This document shows, piece after piece, positions 56,758-64,000 of a stretch of 64,000 bases of DNA. The notes under the pieces are model-generated. The model had not been told where the DNA came from. It was given only the letters and a program-made list of their open reading frames with translations, and made no database searches. The translations under genes and the position numbers were made by a program. Positions within the stretch are counted from its first letter, which is position 1. Each line of letters begins with the position of its first letter. Source of the DNA: Rhizobium sp. Leaf371 (GTDB lineage: Bacteria > Pseudomonadota > Alphaproteobacteria > Rhizobiales > Rhizobiaceae); the NCBI RefSeq assembly GCF_001424045.1, contig NZ_LMQB01000027.1, positions 151,399 through 215,398 on the forward strand, given 5' to 3'.

Positions 56758-57318
56758 TTACTGGCGGAACGGGAAGTTGAACTCTGTGAGCAGAGCCCGT
56801 GCTTCGTCGTCCGTCGTGGCCGTCGTGCAAACGATGATGTCCATGCCCCACATTTGATCGACCTTGTCGTAGTTGATCTCAGGGAACACAATGTGTTCCT
56901 TCACGCCCATGGCGAAGTTGCCACGGCCGTCGAAGGATTTTGGGTTCAGGCCGCGGAAGTCGCGAACGCGCGGAAGCGCGATGTTGATCAGGCGGTCCAG
57001 AAATTCGTACATGCGTGCGCCGCGCAGGGTGACCTTCGCGCCGATCGGCATGTCTTCGCGCAGCTTGAAGCCGGCGATGGAGGTACGGGCCTTGGTGACG
57101 ACCGGCTTCTGGCCGGCGATCGCTGCAAGGTCGGCCGCTGCGATCGAAGGCTTCTTCGAGTCGCCGGTGGCTTCGCCAACACCCATGTTGATGACGATCT
57201 TGTCGAGCTTCGGGATCATCATTTCGTTGGCGTAGGAGAACTTCTCCCGCAGCGCCGGACGAATGCGAGCGTTGTATTCGCTCTTGAGCCGCGGCTCATA
57301 GGACTTGGTGTCAGCCAT
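56758..57318 (-). CDS. rplE: Large subunit ribosomal protein L5
   Basis: 186-residue 5S rRNA-binding protein that contacts the P-site tRNA. Motifs: [54 protein letters not shown]. The start overlaps the rplX stop by one base. Confidence 0.97.
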   Translation of the reverse strand: MADTKSYEPRLKSEYNARIRPALREKFSYANEMMIPKLDKIVINMGVGEATGDSKKPSIAAADLAAIAGQKPVVTKARTSIAGFKLREDMPIGAKVTLRGARMYEFLDRLINIALPRVRDFRGLNPKSFDGRGNFAMGVKEHIVFPEINYDKVDQMWGMDIIVCTTATTDDEARALLTEFNFPFRQ

Positions 57319-57620
57319 CAGATAACATCTCCCGAACGCTTGGCCACGCGAACCTTCTTGTCGCCATCGATGCGGAAACCAACGCGGGTGGCCTTGCCGT
57401 CCGTGTCAGCGATCGCGATGTTCGACAGGTGGATCGGGGCTTCCTTGTTGATGATGCCGGCTTCCTGGCTCTGGGTCTGGCGCTGGTGACGCTTCACCAT
57501 ATTGACGCCACGCACGACAGCCTTGTCGTCCTTCGGCATGACCTGGATAACTTCGCCGGTCCGGCCCTTGTCCTTGCCGGCGAGTACGACGACCTTGTCG
57601 CCCTTACGAATCTTGTTCAT
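57318..57620 (-). CDS. rplX: Large subunit ribosomal protein L24
   Basis: 100-residue assembly initiator of the 50S subunit. KOW motif [22 protein letters not shown] at the N-terminus. 13 bp after rplN. Confidence 0.97.
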   Translation of the reverse strand: MNKIRKGDKVVVLAGKDKGRTGEVIQVMPKDDKAVVRGVNMVKRHQRQTQSQEAGIINKEAPIHLSNIAIADTDGKATRVGFRIDGDKKVRVAKRSGDVI

Positions 57621-57633
57621 CTCTAATCGCCCC

Positions 57634-58002
57634 TTACAGTACTTCTGGAGCCAGCGAGATGATCTTCATGTGGTTCTTGGCGCGAAGCTCGCGCGGAACC
57701 GGTCCGAAGATACGGGTGCCGATCGGCTCTTTCTTGTTGTCGATAAGAACGGCTGCGTTGTTATCGAAGCGGATGACGCTGCCGTCCGGACGGCGGATGT
57801 CCTTGGCGGTGCGTACGACGACCGCCTTCATCACATCGCCCTTCTTGACGCGGCCGCGCGGGATGGCTTCCTTGATGGAAACGACGATGACGTCGCCCAC
57901 GGAAGCATACTTGCGCTTGGAGCCGCCCAGCACCTTGATGCACATGACACGACGTGCGCCGGAATTATCCGCCACGTCGAGGTTTGTTTGCATCTGAATC
58001 AT
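57634..58002 (-). CDS. rplN: Large subunit ribosomal protein L14
   Basis: 122-residue 50S protein at the subunit interface. Motifs: [23 protein letters not shown] and the C-terminal [22 protein letters not shown] 58000-58002 ([10 protein letters not shown]) is chosen; codons upstream are in a 444-bp structured spacer after rpsQ. Confidence 0.97.
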   Translation of the reverse strand: MIQMQTNLDVADNSGARRVMCIKVLGGSKRKYASVGDVIVVSIKEAIPRGRVKKGDVMKAVVVRTAKDIRRPDGSVIRFDNNAAVLIDNKKEPIGTRIFGPVPRELRAKNHMKIISLAPEVL

Positions 58003-58261
58003 GTCAGGTCGCCTTCTTGTTGTGACCGGACCGGTTGGGATCTCCTCATCGTGAAAGAGAGCCCCCTGTTCCGGCTTATGAAAATTTGCATGCGGCGCGC
58101 TGCACCCTCTTGCGAAGGGCGGCACGCCACAATGCTTTCAATGGCATTCCCAGTCCCTCGCCTCTTTGAGAGAAACGGGCGGGACATGATGCGACAGCGC
58201 GGGATCGATCTTGCCAGGGTGGTTTCCTGAAAACAGGACCTTCCGTGCGCTCAAAGCAAAA

Positions 58262-58285
58262 GAACGCTCGTAACCCCGAGCGTTC
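58262..58285 (-). terminator. Terminator-like hairpin after rpsQ
   Basis: A perfect 9-bp stem GAACGCTCG/CGAGCGTTC with a 6-nt loop, then TTTTG on the minus strand. It lies 162 bp downstream of the rpsQ stop and just after a promoter-like element. Confidence 0.65.
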
Positions 58286-58294
58286 CGTGGCTGC

Positions 58295-58323
58295 TTCATA
58301 CAGAGATTCTCGCCGATTACAAG
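58295..58323 (-). promoter_or_regulatory. Candidate promoter between rpsQ and rplN
   Basis: Minus strand -35 CTTGTA (58318-58323), 17 bp, -10 TATGAA (58295-58300). The predicted start lies only a few bases before the terminator-like hairpin at 58285-58262, so it may drive a very short attenuated RNA, or the promoter could be chance. Confidence 0.4.
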
Positions 58324-58446
58324 GGGTGAGGTCCGAAACCCCGGCCAATTTGGCCAGAACCCGGACCCTGCCCGATGGTACGAAGACGCCGCGCTTCCGT
58401 GTCTTGGCGACACTGCGCGGCGTCATCGGCGTAAAGTCTGGTCGAG

Positions 58447-58683
58447 TTAAGCCTGGGCGGAAATGACCGTCCAGGTCTTGTCCTTGGAGATCGGCGCGCA
58501 TTCCTGAATGGAAACAAGGTCGCCGACCTTGAACTGGTTCTTCTCGTCGTGCGCCTTGTACTTCTTGGAGCGACGGACGGTCTTCTGGAGGATCGGGTGC
58601 GCAAAGCGGCGCTCGACCCTTACGACGACGGTCTTCTCGTTCTTGTCGGAGACGACGGTGCCCTGCAGAATGCGTTTCGGCAT
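58447..58683 (-). CDS. rpsQ: Small subunit ribosomal protein S17
   Basis: 78-residue OB-fold 16S rRNA-binding protein. Motif [38 protein letters not shown]. 12 bp after rpmC and the last gene before the 444-bp spacer. Confidence 0.97.
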   Translation of the reverse strand: MPKRILQGTVVSDKNEKTVVVRVERRFAHPILQKTVRRSKKYKAHDEKNQFKVGDLVSIQECAPISKDKTWTVISAQA

Positions 58684-58695
58684 TTTTCTTGGTCC

Positions 58696-58896
58696 TTAGG
58701 CCTTGGCTTCTGCCGCCTTCTGGCGGGCAATGGTTTTGATGCGCGCGATGTCCTTGCGGACCTCGTTGATGCGCGACGACTTTTCAAGCTGGCCGGTCGC
58801 CTTCTGGAAGCGCAGGTTGAACTGCTCCTTCTTCAGCTTGGCAAGCTCGTCGTTGAGCTGGTCGGCGCTGAGCGCCCGAACGTCATTGGCTTTCAT
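58696..58896 (-). CDS. rpmC: Large subunit ribosomal protein L29
   Basis: 66-residue, all-helical protein near the tunnel exit, where signal recognition particle docks. Motif [25 protein letters not shown] 58894-58896; upstream codons overlap rplP. 11 bp after rplP. Confidence 0.96.
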   Translation of the reverse strand: MKANDVRALSADQLNDELAKLKKEQFNLRFQKATGQLEKSSRINEVRKDIARIKTIARQKAAEAKA

Positions 58897-58907
58897 GGGG
58901 CTTCTCC

Positions 58908-59321
58908 TTACTCCGCAATGCGCTGAACGAAGCGCGTCTTGACGGAGAGCTTCGCAGCACCAAGACGAAGGGCTTCGCGAGCGAGCTCCTCGTTGACGCC
59001 ATCGATCTCGAACATCACACGACCAGGCTTGACCTTGCACGCCCAGTATTCGACGGAGCCCTTACCCTTACCCATGCGGACTTCGGTCGGCTTCGCGGTG
59101 ACCGGAACGTCCGGGAATACGCGGATCCAAACGCGGCCGGCACGCTTCATATGACGCGTGATCGCGCGGCGGGCCGCTTCGATCTCGCGCGCATTGACGC
59201 GGTTCGGTTCGAGGGACTTCAGGCCGAATTCGCCGAAAGCGAGATCAGACCCGCCCTTGGCTACGCCCTTGATGCGGCCCTTGAATTGCTTGCGATACTT
59301 CGTACGCTTTGGCTGCAACAT
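58908..59321 (-). CDS. rplP: Large subunit ribosomal protein L16
   Basis: 137 residues; needed for A-site function. Motifs: [43 protein letters not shown] and [11 protein letters not shown]. 38 bp after rpsC. Confidence 0.97.
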   Translation of the reverse strand: MLQPKRTKYRKQFKGRIKGVAKGGSDLAFGEFGLKSLEPNRVNAREIEAARRAITRHMKRAGRVWIRVFPDVPVTAKPTEVRMGKGKGSVEYWACKVKPGRVMFEIDGVNEELAREALRLGAAKLSVKTRFVQRIAE

Positions 59322-59359
59322 TTTTTTAATTCTCCGATATTGGCTGCCAAACGCGACTG

Positions 59360-60091
59360 TTACGCGTTTTCACGACGGCGATCACGATCGCGATCGCGAT
59401 CACGTCCGCCACTACCCTGACTGTCACTCTCGCTCGCACGGCGCTCGGAGGCCATCGGATCGTGCTCAAGGATTTCGCCCTTGAAGATCCAGACCTTGAT
59501 GCCGCAGATGCCGAATGCCGTCACAGCTTCGGCAACACCGTAGTCGATGTCGGCGCGGAGCGTGTGAAGCGGAACGCGACCTTCGCGATACCATTCGGTT
59601 CGTGCGATTTCCGCGCCACCCAGACGGCCGGCGCAGGTGATCTTGATGCCTTCGGCACCCAGACGCATGGCCGACTGCACCGAACGCTTCATTGCACGGC
59701 GGAAAGCCACGCGGCGCTCGAGCTGCTGGGCGATCGACTGTGCGACGAGCGTCGCGTCGACTTCCGGCTTGCGCACTTCAACGATGTTGAGATGCGTTTC
59801 CGAGTTCGTCATCTCCGACAGCTTGCGACGCAGCTTTTCGATGTCCGCGCCCTTCTTGCCGATGATCAGACCCGGGCGAGCCGAGTGGATCGTGACGCGG
59901 CACTTCTTGTGCGGACGCTCGATGACGACCTTCGAGATGCCGGCCTGCTTCAGTTCGTCCATCAGATACTTGCGGATCTTCAGGTCTTCGTGCAGCAGCT
60001 TGCCGTATTCGGCATTGTCGGCGAACCAACGGCTATCCCAGGTCCGGTTGATACCGAGACGGAAACCGATTGGATTGATTTTCTGGCCCAT
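59360..60091 (-). CDS. rpsC: Small subunit ribosomal protein S3
   Basis: 243 residues. KH domain (about 40-105) with the GXXG-type loop in [15 protein letters not shown], followed by the C-terminal domain at the mRNA entry. The last 25 residues are a low-complexity Arg/Asp tail encoded by a GATCGC-type repeat (about 59380-59405), longer than in E. coli. The start overlaps the rplV stop by one base. Confidence 0.97.
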   Translation of the reverse strand: MGQKINPIGFRLGINRTWDSRWFADNAEYGKLLHEDLKIRKYLMDELKQAGISKVVIERPHKKCRVTIHSARPGLIIGKKGADIEKLRRKLSEMTNSETHLNIVEVRKPEVDATLVAQSIAQQLERRVAFRRAMKRSVQSAMRLGAEGIKITCAGRLGGAEIARTEWYREGRVPLHTLRADIDYGVAEAVTAFGICGIKVWIFKGEILEHDPMASERRASESDSQGSGGRDRDRDRDRRRENA

Positions 60092-60480
60092 TATGCGGCC
60101 TCCCCTTTGGCTTCCACTTCACGAACAACGATCGTCAAGTGCGCAAACGGCTTTTCGATCCGCGATGCACGGCCGCGACCACGGGCGTGGAAGCGCTTCA
60201 TCACCATCGACTTGCCAACGAAAGCTTCCGCGACGACGAGCGAGTCGACGTCGAGGTCGTGGTTGTTCTCGGCGTTTGCGATGGCCGATTCCAGGGTCTT
60301 CTTGACCGTGCCGGCAATGCGCTTGCGGGAGAATTCAAGTTCGGCCAGAGCGCGGTCGACCTTCTTGCCGCGGATCATCGCGGCAACGAGGTTGAGCTTC
60401 TGGGGGCTGACGCGGATCGTGCGCGCAACAGCCTGCGCTTCATTATCCGCCAGCCGACGTTCGGCTTTTGCCTTGCCCAT
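60091..60480 (-). CDS. rplV: Large subunit ribosomal protein L22
   Basis: 129 residues; its hairpin loop lines the exit tunnel. Motifs: [30 protein letters not shown] and the [14 protein letters not shown] loop. 2 bp after rpsS. Confidence 0.97.
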   Translation of the reverse strand: MGKAKAERRLADNEAQAVARTIRVSPQKLNLVAAMIRGKKVDRALAELEFSRKRIAGTVKKTLESAIANAENNHDLDVDSLVVAEAFVGKSMVMKRFHARGRGRASRIEKPFAHLTIVVREVEAKGEAA

Positions 60481-60482
60481 CG

Positions 60483-60761
60483 TTACTTCCTCTTTGCCTT
60501 CTTGTCCGCACCGTGACCGTAGTAGGTCCGGGTCGGAGAGAATTCACCGAACTTGTGACCGACCATGTCTTCATTGACGCTGACGGGTACATGCTTGGAA
60601 CCGTTGTAGACGCCAAAGGTCAGACCGACGAACTGCGGCAAGATGGTGGAGCGACGGCTCCACATCTTGATGACCTCATTGCGCCCGCCTTCGCGAACCT
60701 TCTCAGCCTTCTTGAGAAGATAGCCGTCGACGAACGGACCTTTCCATACTGAACGAGCCAT
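60483..60761 (-). CDS. rpsS: Small subunit ribosomal protein S19
   Basis: 92-residue head protein. Motifs: [42 protein letters not shown] and [13 protein letters not shown]. 16 bp after rplB. Confidence 0.97.
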   Translation of the reverse strand: MARSVWKGPFVDGYLLKKAEKVREGGRNEVIKMWSRRSTILPQFVGLTFGVYNGSKHVPVSVNEDMVGHKFGEFSPTRTYYGHGADKKAKRK

Positions 60762-60777
60762 TTATGACTACCTCTTC

Positions 60778-61614
60778 TTACTTCTTGCGCTGGTGGCGCG
60801 AACGCATGATGAACTTGTCGGTCGACTTGTTCGAACGCGTGCGCTTGCCCTTGGTCGGCTTGCCCCACGGCGAGACCGGATGACGGCCGCCCGAGGTGCG
60901 GCCTTCACCACCGCCGTGCGGGTGGTCGACCGGGTTCATGACGACGCCGCGGTTGTGCGGGGTCTTGCCGCGCCAGCGGGTACGACCGGCCTTGCCGTCG
61001 TTAATGTTGCCGTGGTCCGGGTTGGACACGGCGCCGATCGACGCGAGGCAGCTCGCATGAACCAGGCGCTGTTCGCCGGAGTTGAGGCGCAGGATCGCCA
61101 TGCCCTGGTCGCGACCGACCAGCTGCACGTAGGTGCCTGCCGAGCGCGCCATCTGGCCACCCTTGCCGGGCTTCATTTCCACATTGTGGATGATGGAGCC
61201 GACCGGGATGAACTGCAGCGGCATGGTGTTGCCGGGCTTCACGTCGACAGCCTTCTCGGAGGCGATCACCTTGTCGCCGACAGCGAGACGCTGCGGAGCG
61301 ATGATGTAGGCCTGCGTGCCGTCTTCGTACTTTATGAGCGCGATGAACGCCGTACGGTTCGGATCGTATTCCAGACGCTCGACCGTGCCGTCCACGTCGA
61401 ACTTGCGACGCTTGAAGTCGATCAGGCGATAAGTGCGCTTGTGACCGCCGCCGATGAAGCGGGCCGTGATGCGACCAAGGTTGTTACGACCACCACTCTT
61501 GGTGAGACCCTGTGTCAGCGCCTTGACCGGCTTGCCCTTGTAGAGCGAAGACCGATCGACGATGACCAGCTGACGCTGGCTCGGGGTCGTCGGATTGAAA
61601 CTTTTCAATGCCAT
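60778..61614 (-). CDS. rplB: Large subunit ribosomal protein L2
   Basis: 278 residues; an essential peptidyl-transferase-centre neighbour. C-terminal motif [26 protein letters not shown] contains the conserved histidine. 59 bp after rplW. Confidence 0.97.
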   Translation of the reverse strand: MALKSFNPTTPSQRQLVIVDRSSLYKGKPVKALTQGLTKSGGRNNLGRITARFIGGGHKRTYRLIDFKRRKFDVDGTVERLEYDPNRTAFIALIKYEDGTQAYIIAPQRLAVGDKVIASEKAVDVKPGNTMPLQFIPVGSIIHNVEMKPGKGGQMARSAGTYVQLVGRDQGMAILRLNSGEQRLVHASCLASIGAVSNPDHGNINDGKAGRTRWRGKTPHNRGVVMNPVDHPHGGGEGRTSGGRHPVSPWGKPTKGKRTRSNKSTDKFIMRSRHQRKK

Positions 61615-61673
61615 TTTCTTGTTCCCTTTTGGGTCCTTACCCGGGGGTTATGAAACCGCTCTGGGTTTAACCT

Positions 61674-61967
61674 TTAGAGTCCGGTGGAGACGTCGATGGA
61701 CTGACCGTCAGCAAGTGTGACGATCGCCTTCTTGACATCCCGCTGCCGGCCAGCGAAGCCACGGAAGCGCTTGAGCTTGCCCTTGCGGAGAAGCGTGTTC
61801 ACTGCCGTAACCTTGACGCCGAACAGAGCTTCGATCGCAGCCTTGATCTCGGGCTTCGATGCGTCCTTGGCGACGTTGAAGATGATCTGGTTCTGTTCAG
61901 AAACCAGCGTGGACTTTTCTGTGATCGACGGAGAGAGGATCACATCATAATGGCGAAGATCCGTCAC
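61674..61967 (-). CDS. rplW: Large subunit ribosomal protein L23
   Basis: 97-residue tunnel-exit protein that binds trigger factor. Motif [15 protein letters not shown] at the N-terminus. The start overlaps the rplD stop by 4 bp. Confidence 0.97.
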   Translation of the reverse strand: MTDLRHYDVILSPSITEKSTLVSEQNQIIFNVAKDASKPEIKAAIEALFGVKVTAVNTLLRKGKLKRFRGFAGRQRDVKKAIVTLADGQSIDVSTGL

Positions 61968-62584
61968 TTGAACCGCTCCTCCAGAGCCTCGATCGCATCC
62001 TTGGAAAGCACGAGCTTGCCGCGGCGCAGAATGTCGTAAACGTTGATGCCCTGGATCGGCAGAACGTCCACGTTCGGGATGTTCTTGGCAGCGAGCTTGA
62101 AGTTGTTGTCGAGCTCGGCGCCGCCGATGATCAGTGCGTTGGTCAGGCCGAGCGATGCAAATGCACCGGTCAGGGCCTTCGTCTTGGCTTCAGCCGCAAC
62201 CAGGCTGTCCACGATGATCAGCTCGTCGGCCTTCATCTTGGCCGACAAAGCATGACGCAGGCCGAGGGCGCGAACCTTCTTGGGAAGGTCGTGCTCGTGG
62301 CTGCGCGTGACCGGGCCATGAGCCTTGCCACCGCCGCGGAACTGCGGAGCGCGTGCGGAATGGTGACGAGCGCGGCCCGTACCCTTCTGCTTGTACATCT
62401 TGGCGCCGGTGCGGGAGACTTCGCCGCGCGTCAGGGTCTTGTGCGTGCCCTGCTGCTTCTTGGCGAGCTGCCAGCGAATGACGCGGGCGATCAGGTCCTG
62501 GCGAACGTCCAGGCCGAAGATGGCGTCCGACAGGGAAACCGTGCCTGCGTCCTTACCATCCAGTGTGGTGACGGTGAGATCCAT
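61964..62584 (-). CDS. rplD: Large subunit ribosomal protein L4
   Basis: 206 residues; its loop lines the tunnel, and in E. coli it represses the S10 operon. Motif [24 protein letters not shown]. Overlaps rplC by one base and rplW by four. Confidence 0.97.
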   Translation of the reverse strand: MDLTVTTLDGKDAGTVSLSDAIFGLDVRQDLIARVIRWQLAKKQQGTHKTLTRGEVSRTGAKMYKQKGTGRARHHSARAPQFRGGGKAHGPVTRSHEHDLPKKVRALGLRHALSAKMKADELIIVDSLVAAEAKTKALTGAFASLGLTNALIIGGAELDNNFKLAAKNIPNVDVLPIQGINVYDILRRGKLVLSKDAIEALEERFK

Positions 62585-63279
62585 TATTCGGCTCCCTCAT
62601 GTGCTGCTGCGCGGACGCCGGCCGGACGCGGCGCGTTTTCCGGGATGCCGGCCTTGATGGCGTCGCGGACGACGATCCAGGAGCCCTTGGAGCCGGGGAC
62701 GGCGCCCTTGACGAGGATCAGACCGCGGTCTTCATCGGTGGATACGACTTCGAGGTTCTGGGTAGTGATGCGCGTCTGGCCCATGTGACCCGCCATGCGC
62801 TTGCCCTTCCAGACGCGGCCCGGATCCTGGTTGGAACCGGTCGAACCATGCGAACGGTGCGAGACCGACACGCCGTGCGTTGCACGCAGACCGCCGAAGT
62901 TGTGGCGCTTCATGGCGCCGGCAAAGCCCTTACCGATCGAGGTGCCCGTCACATCGACCAGCTGGCCGGTGACGAAGTGGCTTGCCGTCAGCTCGGAGCC
63001 GACGTCGATCAGGTTTTCCGAGGTGACCCGGAACTCGACGAGCTTTGCCTTCGGCTCGACGTTTGCAGCGGCAAAGTGGCCGCGCATCGCCTTCGGCGTG
63101 TTCTTGACCTTGGCCTGGCCTGCGCCGAGCTGCACGGCGACGTAGCCGTTCTTTTCTTCCGTGCGCTGGCCTACCACCTGGCAGTTTTCCATCCGCAACA
63201 CGGTCACTGGAATGTGCTCGCCGGCGTCGTTGTAGACCCGGGTCATTCCCACTTTCTGTGCAATCACACCTGAACGCAT
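62584..63279 (-). CDS. rplC: Large subunit ribosomal protein L3
   Basis: 231 residues with the [32 protein letters not shown] loop near the peptidyl-transferase centre; this loop is where PrmB methylates a glutamine in E. coli. 173 bp after rpsJ. Confidence 0.97.
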   Translation of the reverse strand: MRSGVIAQKVGMTRVYNDAGEHIPVTVLRMENCQVVGQRTEEKNGYVAVQLGAGQAKVKNTPKAMRGHFAAANVEPKAKLVEFRVTSENLIDVGSELTASHFVTGQLVDVTGTSIGKGFAGAMKRHNFGGLRATHGVSVSHRSHGSTGSNQDPGRVWKGKRMAGHMGQTRITTQNLEVVSTDEDRGLILVKGAVPGSKGSWIVVRDAIKAGIPENAPRPAGVRAAAHEGAE

Positions 63280-63452
63280 CGGTTCATTCCTCTTCAGAGT
63301 CCCTGTCGGGGAAAACCCCTTCAGCCTCTTTGTTCAAGGCTTCCATCCGGCATTCGCGCCATTGGTCACCCGTTTCTGGAAGTCGTTGGACGGGATGTCC
63401 ACGTACCTTCCTTGTTATATCCACCCGGTCCGAAGCGTTCCGGGAGGGGCCT

Positions 63453-63761
63453 TTAGAGCTTGATCTCGACGTCGACGCCGGCGGCCAGATCGAGCTTCAT
63501 CAGGGCGTCGACCGTCTGCGGGGTCGGATCGACGATATCGAGAAGACGCTTGTGCGTGCGCATCTCGAACTGTTCGCGGCTCTTCTTGTCGACGTGGGGC
63601 GACCGGTTGACCGTGAACTTTTCGATGCGCGTGGGCAGCGGCACGGGACCACGGACGCTGGCGCCCGTACGCTTGGCCGTCGACACGATTTCGCGCGTGG
63701 AGGCATCGAGGATCCGGTGATCAAACGCCTTAAGGCGGATGCGGATATTCTGGCCGTTCAT
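63453..63761 (-). CDS. rpsJ: Small subunit ribosomal protein S10 (NusE)
   Basis: 102 residues; also forms the NusB-NusE pair in antitermination. Motifs: [21 protein letters not shown] and [29 protein letters not shown]. First gene of the S10 block, behind a promoter-like element adjoining the tuf terminator. Confidence 0.97.
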
Positions 63762-63812
63762 TCGACTAGTCCTTTTTTCCGTATGGGCAACTGGCCATAC
63801 GCCAAATCTTCA

Positions 63813-63840
63813 ATTGTTACGGTCGGCCGCGTCTTGTCAA
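63813..63840 (-). promoter_or_regulatory. Candidate promoter for the S10 operon
   Basis: Minus strand -35 TTGACA (63835-63840) and a -10 candidate AACAAT (63813-63818), spacer 16 bp. The -35 box starts in the T-run of the tuf terminator. A leader hairpin CGTATGG/CCATACG spans about 63780-63801. Confidence 0.5.
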
Positions 63841-63877
63841 AAAGCGCAGGAACCGGGTTGTTAACGCCCGGTCCCTG
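63840..63877 (-). terminator. Terminator between tuf and rpsJ
   Basis: Minus strand stem CAGG-g-ACCGGG / CCCGGT-t-CCTG with a 9-nt loop, followed by CGCTTTTT. It ends tuf and precedes the S10 promoter. Confidence 0.8.
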
Positions 63878-63901
63878 CTAGGTCAACGGCCTAGCCGCTG
63901 A

Positions 63902-64000
63902 TTACTCGACGATCGAAGCCACGATGCCGGCGCCGACAGTCCGGCCGCCTTCGCGGATTGCGAAGCGCAGCTTTTCTTCCATCGCGATCGGAACGATCAG
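63902..64000 (-). CDS. tuf: Elongation factor Tu, C-terminal end (cut by window edge)
   Basis: The visible last 32 residues, [32 protein letters not shown], are the C-terminus of domain 3 of EF-Tu, which carries aminoacyl-tRNA to the ribosome. The [10 protein letters not shown] motif is nearly invariant. The rest lies beyond the window. The stop TAA is at 63902-63904. Confidence 0.97.

Larger units (their letters stand above)
58003..58446. other. 444-bp spacer between rpsQ and rplN
   Basis: Unusually long for this position. It holds a strong terminator-like hairpin and a promoter-like element, described separately. An open stretch on the minus strand overlaps both and is not gene-like. I see no recognisable protein or tRNA in the gap. 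Confidence 0.6.

Noticed and set aside
58076..58501. 141-codon minus-strand open frame between rpsQ and rplN
   Set aside because: Overlaps the end of rpsQ and the hairpin; sequence not gene-like.

Overview
This window is chromosomal DNA from an alphaproteobacterium of the order Rhizobiales, most likely family Rhizobiaceae. The evidence is high GC, the complete S10-spc-alpha ribosomal cluster, and several families common in that group: DUF1489, DUF2336, a BTLCP transglutaminase-like protease, an ATP12-type chaperone, a SPOR-tailed DD-carboxypeptidase and an IscU-like protein next to yidD. Genus cannot be fixed from the sequence alone. I saw no insertion sequence, prophage, integron or CRISPR array.

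Layout. 1-271 is the 5' end of tpiA. 415-6258 is a five-gene minus-strand operon: a HAD-UbiA fusion, a DprE1-like FAD oxidase, a small EamA/SMR-type membrane protein, an extended SDR and a class III aminotransferase. It ends in a terminator hairpin and looks like a pathway for a polyprenyl-phosphate-linked pentose (arabinose-like or amino-pentose). 6383-15261 holds an exported hydrolase, parE, a GNAT acetyltransferase, a DUF2336 gene divergent from a CitE-like gene, a flavin reductase/nitroreductase pair and exported hypotheticals. 15355-21575 carries thrS, yidD, an IscU-like scaffold, folE, hisI, a patatin and a CBS protein. 21685-34663 has a rhomboid protease, PAS and PilZ proteins, a BTLCP protease, dacF, sdaA, membrane proteins, a MerR regulator and mgtE. 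35003-46735 contains a degenerate peptide deformylase, tRNA-Leu(GAG), lipB, a DMT permease, glutathione-dependent formaldehyde oxidation genes (class III ADH and S-formylglutathione hydrolase), crcB, a pseudouridine synthase, a HAD phosphatase, the ATP12 chaperone, a guanidinium exporter behind a guanidine-II riboswitch, and rarA.

46732-64000 is the translation block, all on the minus strand: the end of tuf, then rpsJ-rplC-rplD-rplW-rplB-rpsS-rplV-rpsC-rplP-rpmC-rpsQ, rplN-rplX-rplE-rpsN-rpsH-rplF-rplR-rpsE-rpmD-rplO, secY-adk, rpsM, rpsK, rpoA, rplQ, followed by a DegP/DegQ-type protease overlapping rarA. Gene order is canonical. Several spacers are long and structured: terminator-like hairpins follow rpsQ, rplO and rpsM, and promoter-like elements precede rplN, secY and rpsM, so the cluster may be transcribed as several units.

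The most interesting items are the polyprenyl-phospho-pentose operon, the guanidine-II riboswitch with an apparent Shine-Dalgarno switch, an orphan three-hairpin small RNA candidate with a strong terminator (about 22797-22900), the structured spacers and covarying hairpin repeat inside the ribosomal cluster, and two family members lacking key residues (peptide deformylase and IscU).
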